DNA of 64,000 bases from Haloarcula laminariae (GTDB lineage: Archaea > Halobacteriota > Halobacteria > Halobacteriales > Haloarculaceae), in assembly GCF_025457605.1 (NCBI RefSeq), contig NZ_JAMZFY010000001.1, positions 1,302,001 through 1,366,000 of the forward strand, in the 5' to 3' direction. Of this stretch, positions 36,271-45,719 are shown piece after piece; position 1 is the first letter of the stretch, and every line of letters starts with the position of its first letter. The position numbers and the translations under genes were made by a program. The notes beneath the pieces are model-generated. The model was not told where the DNA came from. It did not search any database and saw only the letters and a program-made list of their open reading frames with translations.

Positions 36271-36447
36271 CGCAGCTGCGGCTCCGGGGGGACGGCGAAC
36301 CCGCGGCGAGCCGCCGGCGGGCGACCCGGTCGGCCTCCGGCGCGGCCGGCGCCGTGTTGCACGCCCCGAGTTGCAGTCACTTACCGGCGATTTGGGCGAG
36401 TATAACGATGTGACCGTTGCCGTGATACGGTAGTAGAAACCGATACG

Positions 36448-38277
36448 ATGCGAGCACACACACTTACGAAGAGCGCGCTTTTCGTCGGGTATCTCGGGAT
36501 TAGCGCCGCGGTTGCCGTCGCGTACAACGCGCCGGTGACGGGCTACGAACTGGATATCTATGCCGGCACGCCGGCGTCGTTCTGGGGGCTCGTTTCCCTC
36601 GCCGTCCTGCTCTCAGTGCTGGTCGTGTTCTGGGCCGCGAAGCCACACGTCCGCGCCGCGGGCGGCGCTCTCGGCCTGCTGGCGATGACGGTGACGGTGT
36701 CGCTCCCCATCATCCGGGGGTACTACTATATCGGCGACGCCGACCCGCTGTCACACCTCGGGACTGCGAAGGTCCTCAGCAGCGGCGCCATGAGCATGAC
36801 CGAGAGCCGGTATCCGGCCGTACACACGCTCGGCAGCGTGTTACACATGGTGACCGGGCTCTCGGTCCGGCACGTCATGCTCGTGACTGTTGTCGTGTTC
36901 CTCGTCTGCTTCTTCGTGTTCGTCCCGCTCGTCGTTCGGGAGCTAACCGGCGACACCTTGACGACGTACATCGGCCTGTTCTCCGGACTGCTGTTGCTCC
37001 CCATCAACCATCTCGGGGCCCACCAGTACGTCTTCCCGACGAGTCAGGCGGTCCTGTTCGCGCCGGCGTTTCTCCTGGTCTTTTTCCTGGTCTTCTACCA
37101 GCGAACGGTCAGGCTGTCGGGGCTGTTTCTCGTCGTCGCGACGACGTTCGTCATCCTCCACCCCCAGCAGGCGGCGAATCTCCTCCTCCTCTCCGGCGTC
37201 GTCGTCGCGGGGCAGGTCGGCTACGACTTCTGGCGCGGGGTCAACACAGACCAGTGGCGCCGCTGGCTCCTCCCCGAGGTCGGCTTCTTCGCGACCGTGT
37301 TCTCGCTCTGGGTCTGGAACCTCGAGATGTTCTGGGGGACCCTCCAGCGGGTCGCGTTGATTCCGTTTCAGGACACGACGGTCGGGGGCAAGGCCGCGAC
37401 GCGGACCGGGTCCCTGGAACAGATCGGCGGCAGTCTGCTCGGCATCTTCCTGAAGCTGTTCTCGGTGCAGCTGCTCTACGTCCTGCTGACCGGGCTCCTG
37501 CTGGTAATCGCACTCAGGTACGTCAGCGGCGGCCGGCGGTGGTACACCCGTGCCTCGCGCACCAGCGGACAGATGCTGCCGATGTATCTCTACGGCGGCC
37601 TCGTCGCCCTCACGCTGCTGTTCGTGGTCTTCCTCGTCGGCGGCGTCTCCGACCAGTACTTCCGTCACCTCGCGATGATGATGGTGTTCGGAACGATTCT
37701 CGGCGCTATCGCGCTCGGACGCGGGTTCCGGGCTCTCAGCGAGCGGCTGTCGCCTTCGGTCTCGACGGGGCTCGTCGTGGTCGTGCTCTGCCTGTGTTTC
37801 GCCCTCTCGCTCCCCGTCGTCTTCGCCTCGCCGTACATCTACTACGACTCCCAGCACGTCACGGAGTCGGGGATGCACGGCTACGAGACGACCTTCGAGT
37901 ACCAGGACCGGTCGACCACCTTCGACGACATCCGGTCCAGCACGTACCGGTACGGCCACGCGGTCGGGGAGTCGGACCGACCGGGGGAGTCGTACTACGC
38001 TGAAGGTAACAGGGGCATCCACTCCGGCGAGCACGGCATCCCGGACCACTTCGCCAACCGCTCCCTGCGCACGTACTACGACCGGCAACAGTACGTCCCG
38101 GTTCCGGAGGCGGACCGGGTCCGCGACCCTGTCCTCTGGGAAGGGTTCAGGTTCAGCGACGCGGACTTCGCGTATCTGGACACCGAACCCGGCATCGACA
38201 AGGTCCAGTCGAACGGCGGCTACGACCTGTATCTCGTCGACCCGGCCGGCGCGCGAAACGGAACGTCAGCGACGTAG
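36448..38277 (+). CDS. polytopic membrane protein of the glycan locus (polymerase/GT-C-like?)
   Basis: 609 aa with about 12 hydrophobic helices over residues 8-470, followed by a ~135-residue hydrophilic C-terminal domain rich in Tyr/Asp/Arg (ESGMHGYETTFEYQD...). A short polar loop with YYIGDADPLSHLGTAKVL (~95) carries an acidic GDAD element and a His after the third helix, reminiscent of the DxD loop of GT-C transferases. No clear Wzy or O-antigen ligase motif is visible. It may be a GT-C glycosyltransferase or glycan polymerase; the assignment rests on topology and position. Confidence 0.7.
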   Translation: MRAHTLTKSALFVGYLGISAAVAVAYNAPVTGYELDIYAGTPASFWGLVSLAVLLSVLVVFWAAKPHVRAAGGALGLLAMTVTVSLPIIRGYYYIGDADPLSHLGTAKVLSSGAMSMTESRYPAVHTLGSVLHMVTGLSVRHVMLVTVVVFLVCFFVFVPLVVRELTGDTLTTYIGLFSGLLLLPINHLGAHQYVFPTSQAVLFAPAFLLVFFLVFYQRTVRLSGLFLVVATTFVILHPQQAANLLLLSGVVVAGQVGYDFWRGVNTDQWRRWLLPEVGFFATVFSLWVWNLEMFWGTLQRVALIPFQDTTVGGKAATRTGSLEQIGGSLLGIFLKLFSVQLLYVLLTGLLLVIALRYVSGGRRWYTRASRTSGQMLPMYLYGGLVALTLLFVVFLVGGVSDQYFRHLAMMMVFGTILGAIALGRGFRALSERLSPSVSTGLVVVVLCLCFALSLPVVFASPYIYYDSQHVTESGMHGYETTFEYQDRSTTFDDIRSSTYRYGHAVGESDRPGESYYAEGNRGIHSGEHGIPDHFANRSLRTYYDRQQYVPVPEADRVRDPVLWEGFRFSDADFAYLDTEPGIDKVQSNGGYDLYLVDPAGARNGTSAT

Positions 38278-38504
38278 GCCTGTCGCCCGCTCCGCCGGAA
38301 ATGACCCGCTAACACGACAGTAGGATGGCATTACGGGCTGTCTTCGGGGCCGCCCGCTCAGCCGGGTGGGTGGTATTATATAATTTGGCTAACTGAAATC
38401 CGGTATGTATCTGGTGTACGGAACTCACCTACTGGTCCGCAAACGCCTCCAACGATAGCAAATTTGTAATAATACTTATCATATTAACAGGGCCCTACCA
38501 CCAC
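38278..38504. other. AT-rich intergenic promoter region
   Basis: 227 nt, much AT-richer than its flanks. Two TATA-like clusters: TGGTATTATATAATTTGG (~38370) and AATTTGTAATAATACTTATC (~38461-38480). The second sits about 30 nt before the short reading frame at 38505. The base composition suggests a foreign segment or a strongly expressed gene ahead. Confidence 0.6.
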
Positions 38505-38636
38505 ATGGTTCCTGACCATACCCGACGGCGACTCGATAGGCACCGCCTGTTGGCGGACCGACGTGTCGAGGCGACGCCCGACGGATGTGATGGACGCCAC
38601 GAACCGACCGAACGCGACCTACTACAACGACAATGA
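38505..38636 (+). CDS. possible 43-aa Arg-rich leader peptide
   Basis: ATG at 38505, stop TGA overlapping the next ATG (ATGA), giving MVPDHTRRRLDRHRLLADRR and onward. The TATA-like AATAATACTTATC lies about 30 nt upstream, exactly where a leaderless start would be. It is Arg/His-rich and unlike neighbouring acidic proteins, so it may be just the 5' leader. The translational overlap is the main support. Confidence 0.35.
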   Translation: MVPDHTRRRLDRHRLLADRRVEATPDGCDGRHEPTERDLLQRQ

Positions 38637-39436
38637 CTACTGAAAATCGCGGCTATAATCTACCGGACCGGGGCGAACTGGATTGGCACGTACCGATAAA
38701 CGAGAACTGGCAGCTCATCGACGAGGACATCCAGACCGCACTGGACGCGGCCGACGGCGCCGGTGGGTCCGTCACAGGTATCGACTCCGTCCGAACGAAC
38801 GTCGGCGCACTGATCGGCGGGACCTACCACGACTCCGCCTACACCGACGGCGGGTACGGCGTCGTGTTCACCGCGTCGGACCTTGACATCGACAGCGTCG
38901 TGGTCGACGCCGACCTGTCGAGCGTCTCGAACGCCGACCTCACTGTCGAACTCCGCCAGTTCCGGGGCGGCGCCGACAACCCGCCCGTCGTCGCATCGAA
39001 GACGGTGACGCTGTCGGGCGGTGCCGAGCGAATCGACCTCGGGTTCACCGTTCCCGAATCCGGTTCGTCGGGTGCCGACCCGAACGACGAGTACGTCCTC
39101 CAGCGCGGGGCCCCGAGCGGCGACCCGATTCCGCTCCGTCGGCGGTTCGCGGACGAGAACGACTGGAGCACCGCGGACTACTCCGACGAACGCTACAGCG
39201 ACCCGGAGGTCAACTTCCTGCAGGGAACAGTAAACACGCCCACCGCGACCTGGAACGAGCCGGTCGGTAGCTGGTACTACTTCTTCGACTGGCTCGTCGG
39301 CGCCAAGGAGCGGACCGTGACGTGCCCGGTCTCGACGGACGTCGACGAGATATACATGCGTCCGCGCGACCCGGAGGAGGAGTTCGAGAACGTGAGTCCA
39401 CGAGCGCTGTGGATAGACACCTCGGAGTACCAATGA
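38633..39436 (+). CDS. tail-fibre-like / beta-rich protein of unknown function
   Basis: 267 aa. It begins NRGYNLPDRGELDWHVPINEN followed by WQLIDEDIQTAL, a phrase familiar from phage tail and receptor-binding proteins, where NLP/G..DW...N..L.DED precedes a trimeric fibre domain. The rest is beta-rich (VVVDADLSSVSNADLTVELRQF, KTVTLSGGAERIDLGFTVPE). There is no signal peptide. Its stop overlaps the pectate-lyase-like gene (ATGA), so the two are translated together. It could be a phage-derived adhesin recruited to the glycan locus; a direct function is not known. Confidence 0.65.
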   Translation: MTTENRGYNLPDRGELDWHVPINENWQLIDEDIQTALDAADGAGGSVTGIDSVRTNVGALIGGTYHDSAYTDGGYGVVFTASDLDIDSVVVDADLSSVSNADLTVELRQFRGGADNPPVVASKTVTLSGGAERIDLGFTVPESGSSGADPNDEYVLQRGAPSGDPIPLRRRFADENDWSTADYSDERYSDPEVNFLQGTVNTPTATWNEPVGSWYYFFDWLVGAKERTVTCPVSTDVDEIYMRPRDPEEEFENVSPRALWIDTSEYQ

Positions 39437-40719
39437 AATTCAAACGAAGCGGGAGCTGGAATCAGGGCACGCCCAAGCTACGGCGCAACGGCCAGTGGGT
39501 CACGGCCGGCGCGGCCGGCGGCAGCGGGAGCGATACCAGCACCGCACCGACCGATAGCGGGTTCGGCTGGGACCAGACGTTCACGGACACCTCCTGGGTG
39601 GAGTCCGCCGGGGACGACCTCAACGTCGAGAAGGTCACGACGACCGAATCGACCGGGTCCGGCTCTATCAAGGCGGCGCTCGACAACGCCGCGGACGGCC
39701 CGACCGTCGTCGTGTTCGAGGTGGGCGGGGTCATCCAGCTCGACCCGGACGAGGAACTGAAGGTCCGCTCGCCCGAGGTCTGGATAGCCGGCGAGACGGC
39801 GCCCGACCCCGGTATCACGATCACGCGGGGGCGGGTCAGAATCTACGAGCCACGGGTCATCATGTCCCACATCAGCGTCCTCATCGGCGACGGGACCGAC
39901 GGCGCCTCCGACGGGCTCGTCCTCGACGCGGACGACATCATGGTCGACCACTGTACGGTCGCCTGGGGGACCGACGAGAACGCGGGCGCGTCCAACGCCG
40001 TCGCCCGCGGCTCGTTCATCAACTCCATCTTCGCGGAGGCGCTGTACGACTCCATCCACCCGGAAGGCACACACTCGCGCGGGATGCTGTTCAACGACGA
40101 GGGGAGCACGGACCTCGCCGTCATGGGCTGTCTGTTCTCCCACTCCAACCGGCGCAACCCGATGAGCCGCGGCGACATGGTCATCGCGAACAACTACGTC
40201 TACAACTACGGGGGGCTGATGGCTCACTTCAACGGCTCGTCGAACCCCGACGTCACCGCGGCCGGCCTGCTCTACGAGGAGGGCAACGACTCCGACAGCG
40301 AGGTCGAGGTCTTCCAGTACGGCGCGAAGCTGTACACCCAGAGCGTCGAGACCAAACCGAACGACCACCCGCTCACCGACGGCGACTCGGAGATGGTCGA
40401 TTCACCGCCGATACTGCCCGACGGGCTCGACATCGACAAGGACGTGGTTCCGGCCTCCGAGGTCAAGGAGTTCGTCCTCGCGCGCACCGGCCCCCGTCCG
40501 GCGCGGCGGCCCGAAGTCGAGAAGGGCATCGTCAGCCGACTCAACAGCGACTACGGCTTCGTCGACAGCCAGTCTAACGTCGGCGGCTACCCCACTTACA
40601 CCGAGCAGACCCGGACGCTCGACGTGCCGAGTTCGGGGCTGCTCGACTGGGTGCGGGGCTACAAACGCGACGTGGAGGTCTCGACCGAGAAGAAGTCCTC
40701 CTCGAAAACGCCGAACTGA
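39433..40719 (+). CDS. pectate-lyase-like right-handed beta-helix protein
   Basis: 428 aa from the ATG at 39433. The first 60 residues are low-complexity (RSGSWNQGTPKLRRNGQWVT ... GGSGSDTSTAPTDSG). The beta-helix follows: SGSIKAALDNAADGPTVVVF, WIAGETAPDPGITITRGRVR, DADDIMVDHCTVAWGTDENA, and FSHSNRRNPMSRGDMVIANN, which match the PL1-like pectate lyase pattern (N-terminal 'IAGqTAPgxGI' and 'DHCSxsWgxDE'). No signal peptide is seen. Either a polysaccharide lyase or a non-catalytic surface-binding protein. The N-terminal short repeats PKLRRNGQWVT look like those of phage virion proteins. Confidence 0.75.
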   Translation: MKFKRSGSWNQGTPKLRRNGQWVTAGAAGGSGSDTSTAPTDSGFGWDQTFTDTSWVESAGDDLNVEKVTTTESTGSGSIKAALDNAADGPTVVVFEVGGVIQLDPDEELKVRSPEVWIAGETAPDPGITITRGRVRIYEPRVIMSHISVLIGDGTDGASDGLVLDADDIMVDHCTVAWGTDENAGASNAVARGSFINSIFAEALYDSIHPEGTHSRGMLFNDEGSTDLAVMGCLFSHSNRRNPMSRGDMVIANNYVYNYGGLMAHFNGSSNPDVTAAGLLYEEGNDSDSEVEVFQYGAKLYTQSVETKPNDHPLTDGDSEMVDSPPILPDGLDIDKDVVPASEVKEFVLARTGPRPARRPEVEKGIVSRLNSDYGFVDSQSNVGGYPTYTEQTRTLDVPSSGLLDWVRGYKRDVEVSTEKKSSSKTPN

Positions 40720-40764
40720 GGCGCGCCCGTTTTTTCAGCGGACGCGAGTGTCCGCCGGCGCGGG

Positions 40765-41679
40765 CTACTCCAGATATCCGAGTTGACGCAACCGCTGTTC
40801 GCGCTTTTCGGTGTTCTCCGCCGACGCGGTCGTTATCTCGCCCGCCTCGGTCGACCGGCGTTCGTCGGCCGGATACTCGACCCACGGGACCTTGATGAGG
40901 TCGTCGAGGCGGAACCCGTACGGATGGCCGAACAGCTGCATCGGAATCGGCCCTATCTCGCGCCCGAACACGTTCCCGTGGTCGGACGAAATCACCGAGC
41001 GCCCGTCCAGTACGTCGACGAGCTCCTCGGCGTGTGGGAGTACCAGTTCCAGGTTCTCGCGGTACGCGGCCGCGACGACCTCCCGGGACACTTCCCCCTC
41101 CCTGAGTAACGTCCAGATGTCCTCGTGGGCCCGGCCGTTCGTTCTGATGCCGTTCCCGGTGAAGGAGCCGTGGCTCGGCAGGCGCTCGCGGCCTATCTCG
41201 CCGATGAACGGGTAGTGGGGCTGCATGAAATGCGCGACGAGGCGTTTCTCGGGATACTGCTCTGCCGCCGCCAGCGTCGCCTCCACCACCGCCTCCGGCG
41301 GCACGGTCTGTAGCTCCTCGTCCCAGTGAGTGTCCCACAGCTCGACCACCTCGAAAATCCGGTCGTCGTACTTGCTGACGTGGGGGTTCGCGGTCACCCA
41401 GACGGTGTCGTCGGCTTCGTACCCGTCCAGGTTGAACTCCAGGAACTCCTCGGAGTTGGACCCGCCGGACCACCGAGCGGCTACGTCGGCCTCGAAGACG
41501 TCCGCCGCGAGGTCGAACCGACAGGCGTCGAGCAAGAGCAGGTTGTCCCAGTCCGCCTCGAACACCCGGGTCCGGTCGACGTCCGGCCGCCGGACCCGCG
41601 TGTCGTACTGCTGGTTCACAGCCCGGACGACTTTGCGCGGCTCGTTCACCCCGGCTTTCACTTTCTCTAGCAGCGTCAT
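40765..41679 (-). CDS. alkaline phosphatase/sulfatase-superfamily protein
   Basis: 304 aa. NLLLLDACRFDLAADVF (~46) is the metal-binding Asp motif at the expected N-terminal place. LVAHFMQPHYPFIGE (~145) and SVISSDHGNVFGR (~230) give the His/Asp pair of the AlkP fold. The predicted nucleophile Ser/Thr position after the first Asp (ACRFDLA) is not the classic CxPSR of sulfatases, so it could instead transfer phospho groups (phosphoglycan or ethanolamine-type). It has no signal peptide or membrane segment. Confidence 0.78.
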   Translation of the reverse strand: MTLLEKVKAGVNEPRKVVRAVNQQYDTRVRRPDVDRTRVFEADWDNLLLLDACRFDLAADVFEADVAARWSGGSNSEEFLEFNLDGYEADDTVWVTANPHVSKYDDRIFEVVELWDTHWDEELQTVPPEAVVEATLAAAEQYPEKRLVAHFMQPHYPFIGEIGRERLPSHGSFTGNGIRTNGRAHEDIWTLLREGEVSREVVAAAYRENLELVLPHAEELVDVLDGRSVISSDHGNVFGREIGPIPMQLFGHPYGFRLDDLIKVPWVEYPADERRSTEAGEITTASAENTEKREQRLRQLGYLE

Positions 41680-41773
41680 CAGTTGCTACTCCCGCATGTC
41701 TCCGATATAAGTAGCTGGAGGGTATCGCGCGCTGTCGGCCGATATCACCGGGAAGGGTCCGTCTATCGTCCAG

Positions 41774-43645
41774 TCAGCGCCATCGCCCGCTGTCCGTGTC
41801 GTAGACCGCGTTGTTTCGGGCGACCGACCCGCTGTGTACGTCGGCCGGGTCGCTGGCGGGCGACGGCGCGTAGTACGTGTTCCCGCTCACTATGTTTCCG
41901 GTCGACCCGGGGCCGTCGACGTATATCCCCACGTCGGCGTCCGCCTCGAACGTGTTGTCCGAGACCTCACACTGCTGGCTGTGGGCCAGCCGCACGAACG
42001 TGGTCCCGCCGGTCGGCTGGCGGAACCGGTTGTCGACTATCTGCAGATTGTTCACGTCGGTGTTGGGGGTATCGCGAGCGTGAACGTGTGACTCCGAGAG
42101 CGCGCCGCCGAAGTCGTTGCCCTCGATGATGCCGCCGTCGATACGGTTCGAAATCCGGAACCCCTCCCCGTCGACTTCGTCCCAGTAACACCCGCTGACG
42201 ACCAGCTCGCGGACCCGGTCGATGTTCTCGGTGTCGAGGTTGAAAAACCGGCTACACCCGTTGGCTCGCACCCCGTCGAGCTGTACGAGCTTCCAGCTGG
42301 GGGCGAACTCGAACTCCGCCTCCCCGTCGAGGTGGACCGCGGTGCCCGCACCGAAGACGTCCGTGTCGGTGACCGTGAGCTGCATCGCCTGGCCGTCGTC
42401 GCGCGTGTCGATGGCGTTGTGACCGTCCATCCGGAACTCACACCCCGCCACGTTGGTCTTTCTGGCGCCCGTCCGAACGCCGGGGTCGCCACGGGTGTGG
42501 ACCTTGCACCCCTCGAACCGAACGTCGTGGGCCGACCCGCCGTGGCAGTTGAGCGCGGCCGACCCGTCGGCCGTGACGAAACAGTCGCGAAACGTGAGCG
42601 ACCGCGAGGCGACCTCCCGGGGACCGCCGGCGGTCACCGAGAGCGGGTGCCGACACTCCTTTGCGGTACACCCGGAGACGAGGATGTCGTGGCAGCCGGC
42701 CCAGACCTGGATTCCGTAGCCGTTGCCGTTCTGGATGTCGGCGCTCCGCAGGACGGTGCAGTTGTGTACTCGGCTGTTCGCGCAGGCCTCCAACAGTATC
42801 CCGCGGTTCCCGAACCGGTCGAGCCAGAGGTTCTCGAAGCGGGAGTCCCGACAGGCCTGTGCGAGCACCCCGAAGTAGTCCCCGCTCCCGTTCTGTGACT
42901 GGAGCCGGAAGCCCGACATCTGCACGCTGATAGGGTCGAGAACGTAGACGCGCGTTCCCGCGTCGTACCCTTCCTGCCAGACGACCGAGTCCTCGAGCTG
43001 GAGGGTGCGCCCGTCCCGGGACAGGACGCTGTGGGGCTCGCCGGGCGGCTTCCCGCGCCCGAGCACACCGGCCCCGTCCGCGTCTTCGAGCAGGACCATG
43101 TCGCCGCGCTCTACCCCCGACGCTCTGTCCAGTTCGATACTGTTGGTCCCGGCGTCGACGGCGGCGGCGAGAGACGTCTGAAACCGTTCGGTCCCCTGAA
43201 AGCGGAACGCGAACTCGCCGTCCCCGCGATGGTCGACAACCGCGTTCTTCCCGTGTATCCTGAGGGACTTGTTCACGTCGATAGCCGACCTGCCCGCGTA
43301 CTCCCCCGAGACGAGGATAGAGCCGCTGTCGGGGGCGGCATCGATGCTGTTTTCGAGCACGCGCCAGCCGTCGGCTCCCGAGTTGATCGTCCCGCCCTCC
43401 GGGTCGACGGCGCTGTACCCGTCGTCGGTCTCGGAGAGTACGACGTCGTACTCCCTCGAATCGTTCGGCGCGTGGACGTCGACAGTCCCGTCGAGTCCGT
43501 CGTCGTCTTCGAGTAGTTCGTTTAGCCCCGACCCGACAACCCCGCCGGCGATTCCGGCACCCAGGAGCGCCAGCACCTGTCGGCGCCGACTGTGCGACTG
43601 ACCGCCTCCAGCGCTCTCCCCGCGTGGCTGCCCCTCGTCGGACAT
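41774..43645 (-). CDS. TAT-exported right-handed beta-helix protein
   Basis: 623 aa from the ATG at 43645 (MSDEGQPRGES). The TAT-like signal is SRRRQVLALLGAGIAGGVVG at residues 18-37. The mature part is a parallel beta-helix with NosD/PbH1-type repeats from ~200 to ~600 (repeated G-x-x-V-x-N/S-x-x phrases such as NCTVLRSADIQNGNGYGIQV, VSGCTAKE, ISNRIDGGIIEGNDFGG). This fold is used by surface polysaccharide-modifying epimerases or lyases. It sits next to the flippase and AlkP-like genes. Catalytic residues are not recognisable; surface glycan binding or modification is inferred. Confidence 0.82.
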   Translation of the reverse strand: MSDEGQPRGESAGGGQSHSRRRQVLALLGAGIAGGVVGSGLNELLEDDDGLDGTVDVHAPNDSREYDVVLSETDDGYSAVDPEGGTINSGADGWRVLENSIDAAPDSGSILVSGEYAGRSAIDVNKSLRIHGKNAVVDHRGDGEFAFRFQGTERFQTSLAAAVDAGTNSIELDRASGVERGDMVLLEDADGAGVLGRGKPPGEPHSVLSRDGRTLQLEDSVVWQEGYDAGTRVYVLDPISVQMSGFRLQSQNGSGDYFGVLAQACRDSRFENLWLDRFGNRGILLEACANSRVHNCTVLRSADIQNGNGYGIQVWAGCHDILVSGCTAKECRHPLSVTAGGPREVASRSLTFRDCFVTADGSAALNCHGGSAHDVRFEGCKVHTRGDPGVRTGARKTNVAGCEFRMDGHNAIDTRDDGQAMQLTVTDTDVFGAGTAVHLDGEAEFEFAPSWKLVQLDGVRANGCSRFFNLDTENIDRVRELVVSGCYWDEVDGEGFRISNRIDGGIIEGNDFGGALSESHVHARDTPNTDVNNLQIVDNRFRQPTGGTTFVRLAHSQQCEVSDNTFEADADVGIYVDGPGSTGNIVSGNTYYAPSPASDPADVHSGSVARNNAVYDTDSGRWR

Positions 43646-44099
43646 ACCGCCGGTTTCGGCCGATAACACATGAGTATGGACCGGCTGCTGTTGCTGTCAA
43701 AGTGCGATACAGTCCTCACAGCGGCCAGCCTCCGCCCGAAGGACCACCTTACCGCGGTCCTGCGGGCCGTGACACCGTTCGCTGCCGGGGTCCCGATGGA
43801 AGGTCCAGCGCGGGCAGCGCTCCGCCGGAAGCGCGTGTCCTACGGTGACTGCGGTATGTACTGAATACCAATAGCCGGCTTCCCCATGCGTTCTCCCATG
43901 CACGGATGTCGAATCGACGCGCCGGCCACCTGGACGCCGCCGGTAGAACCGTCGGACCCCGCCCCGAGCTAGCGGTCCGACCGACTGCGCTCTGTACTGA
44001 TAGCATGCACTTTTCGCCACTACGGCACCCAAGAGTGTCTCGCCAGGGTATCGACAGCGGCCAGCCAGCGTACCGCCCACACACTCGTCCCGGGAACGA
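43646..44099. other. 454-nt intergenic region between divergent genes
   Basis: Separates the TAT beta-helix gene (minus) from the flippase gene (plus). It has moderate GC. No convincing gene: the short open frames near 43670-43864 and 43906-44109 are Arg/Ala/Ser-rich and look non-coding. No inverted or direct repeats stood out. Confidence 0.5.
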
Positions 44100-45563
44100 A
44101 TGGGGCTGAGAGACGAACTCGCCGGCCGGTTCAGGGCCCAGCTCGCGGGGAAGATAATCAGAGCCGTCGGCGGCTCCCTGCTGACGGTCGGTTTGGCGCG
44201 GTTGCTCGACCCCGACGGCTACGGGCTCCTCTTTCTGGCCCTCTCGGTGGTGACCGTCTTCCAGCTCGTCACGATAGGTATCGGCCGCTCCGCGGGGCGG
44301 TACATCGCCGAGTACCGGGAGCAAGACCGGTCCCAGCTGCGCTATATCGTCCGCGACTCGTCGCTCATCCTGGTCGCGGTCATGCTGGTCGCGGTGCTCG
44401 TACTGACGGGGTCGGCGACCCAGATTGCCTCACTGTTCGACGAACCGGCCCTGCGGCCGTTCCTGCTGGTCGGGTCGCTGTTTGTGGTCCTCTGGATGGC
44501 TATCACGTTCCTCGAGAAGGTCCTCCAGGGGTTCGAGGCGATTCGGTTCGTCGCGGTCATGGGGAGCGTCGGCCGTCTCAGCCGCGTGGCGCTGGCGCTC
44601 GGCCTCGTCGCCGCCGGCTTCGGCGCGCTCGGCGCGCTCTGGGGCTACGTGGTCAGCGCGCTGTTGACCACCGCGCTCGGGACGGCCTATCTGCTCCGAC
44701 AGCTCCGGCAGTACGACACCGACGGGAGCGGGCCCGAACCCGGGCTCAGACGCCGCATCTTCGAGTACGCCGTACCGACGACGGCGACCAACATGTCGAG
44801 ATATCTGGACCACCAGGTCGACACGCTCCTCGTCGGCTACTTCCTCTCGCCCGTGGCGGTGAGCTTCTACGTCATCGCCGAACAGGTGGTGAACTTCCTG
44901 GAGACCCCGCTGTCGGCGCTTGGCTTTACGCTCTCCCCGACCTTCGGCGCCCAGAAGGCGGCCGGCAACGTCGAACAGATGTCCCGGATATACGAGGACG
45001 CCCTCCTGAACGGGCTGTTGCTGTACGTGCCCGCCGGCGTGGGACTGGTCCTCGTGGCTCGGCCGACCGTCACGCTCGTGTTCGGCGCGGAATACAGCGG
45101 GGCCGTCCCCGTCTTACAGGTCCTCGGGCTCTACGTGATACTGAAGGCGATAACGAAGGTCTCGGACAACGGCCTCGACTACCTCGGGCGGGCGCGGGAA
45201 CGCGCCGTCGCGCGGGTGATAACGGCGCTGCTCAACGTCGGTCTGACCGTGGCGCTCATCCAGCCCTTCGGCGTGACCGGCGCCGCGCTGGCGACGCTCA
45301 TCACCCACGGGCTCTACACCGCGACGAACGTCTACATCTCCGCCCAGGAGTTCCAGCTCCGCGCCGGCTTTCTCCTCAGGCGGGCCGGCAAGATAGTCGG
45401 GGTCTCGCTTGTGATGGCGGCGGTCGTCTTCGCGCTCTCGGGGTACATCTCGGGGTGGCTCACGCTCGCGCTCGTCGTCGGGGCCGGGGTCCTCGTGTGG
45501 GCGGTGCTGTCCGTGACGACCGGGCTACTCGAACCCCGACAGGTGGTCGCCGTCGTGACGTGA
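44100..45563 (+). CDS. Wzx-type oligosaccharide flippase
   Basis: 487 aa with about 14 hydrophobic helices. It starts GLRDELAGRFRAQLAGKIIR, typical of the polysaccharide-transport MATE-like/MOP superfamily, with RYIAEYREQDRSQLRYIV as the first loop. TATNMSRYLDHQVDTLLVGYF (~225) and FSPTFG-like TLSPTFGAQKAAG (~275) are family motifs. It would move lipid-linked glycan across the membrane. The gene diverges from the TAT beta-helix gene and fits the surface-glycan cluster. Confidence 0.9.
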   Translation: MGLRDELAGRFRAQLAGKIIRAVGGSLLTVGLARLLDPDGYGLLFLALSVVTVFQLVTIGIGRSAGRYIAEYREQDRSQLRYIVRDSSLILVAVMLVAVLVLTGSATQIASLFDEPALRPFLLVGSLFVVLWMAITFLEKVLQGFEAIRFVAVMGSVGRLSRVALALGLVAAGFGALGALWGYVVSALLTTALGTAYLLRQLRQYDTDGSGPEPGLRRRIFEYAVPTTATNMSRYLDHQVDTLLVGYFLSPVAVSFYVIAEQVVNFLETPLSALGFTLSPTFGAQKAAGNVEQMSRIYEDALLNGLLLYVPAGVGLVLVARPTVTLVFGAEYSGAVPVLQVLGLYVILKAITKVSDNGLDYLGRARERAVARVITALLNVGLTVALIQPFGVTGAALATLITHGLYTATNVYISAQEFQLRAGFLLRRAGKIVGVSLVMAAVVFALSGYISGWLTLALVVGAGVLVWAVLSVTTGLLEPRQVVAVVT

Positions 45564-45719
45564 CCGGCCGCGTCGGCGCGCACGCGGGCGGTAGCGCCGG
45601 CTTACCGGGGGTAGCCGCTCTCTTTTTATGCCCACGGAAACCCGGGTCACCGACAGACGAGTGGCGTTTCGAAACCGTGGCTTCGCTGTGGCCGGGGCGG
45701 GTCGTCACGCCAGCAAGAT

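Noticed and set aside
40975..40986. CGAACACGTTCC, close to the denitrification palindrome
   Set aside because: It lies inside the AlkP-like coding sequence, far from any start codon. GC-rich coding DNA easily yields such a match.
43670..43864. 65-codon open frame in the spacer before the flippase
   Set aside because: Composition is not acidic, no domain seen, and it overlaps several other equally long frames.
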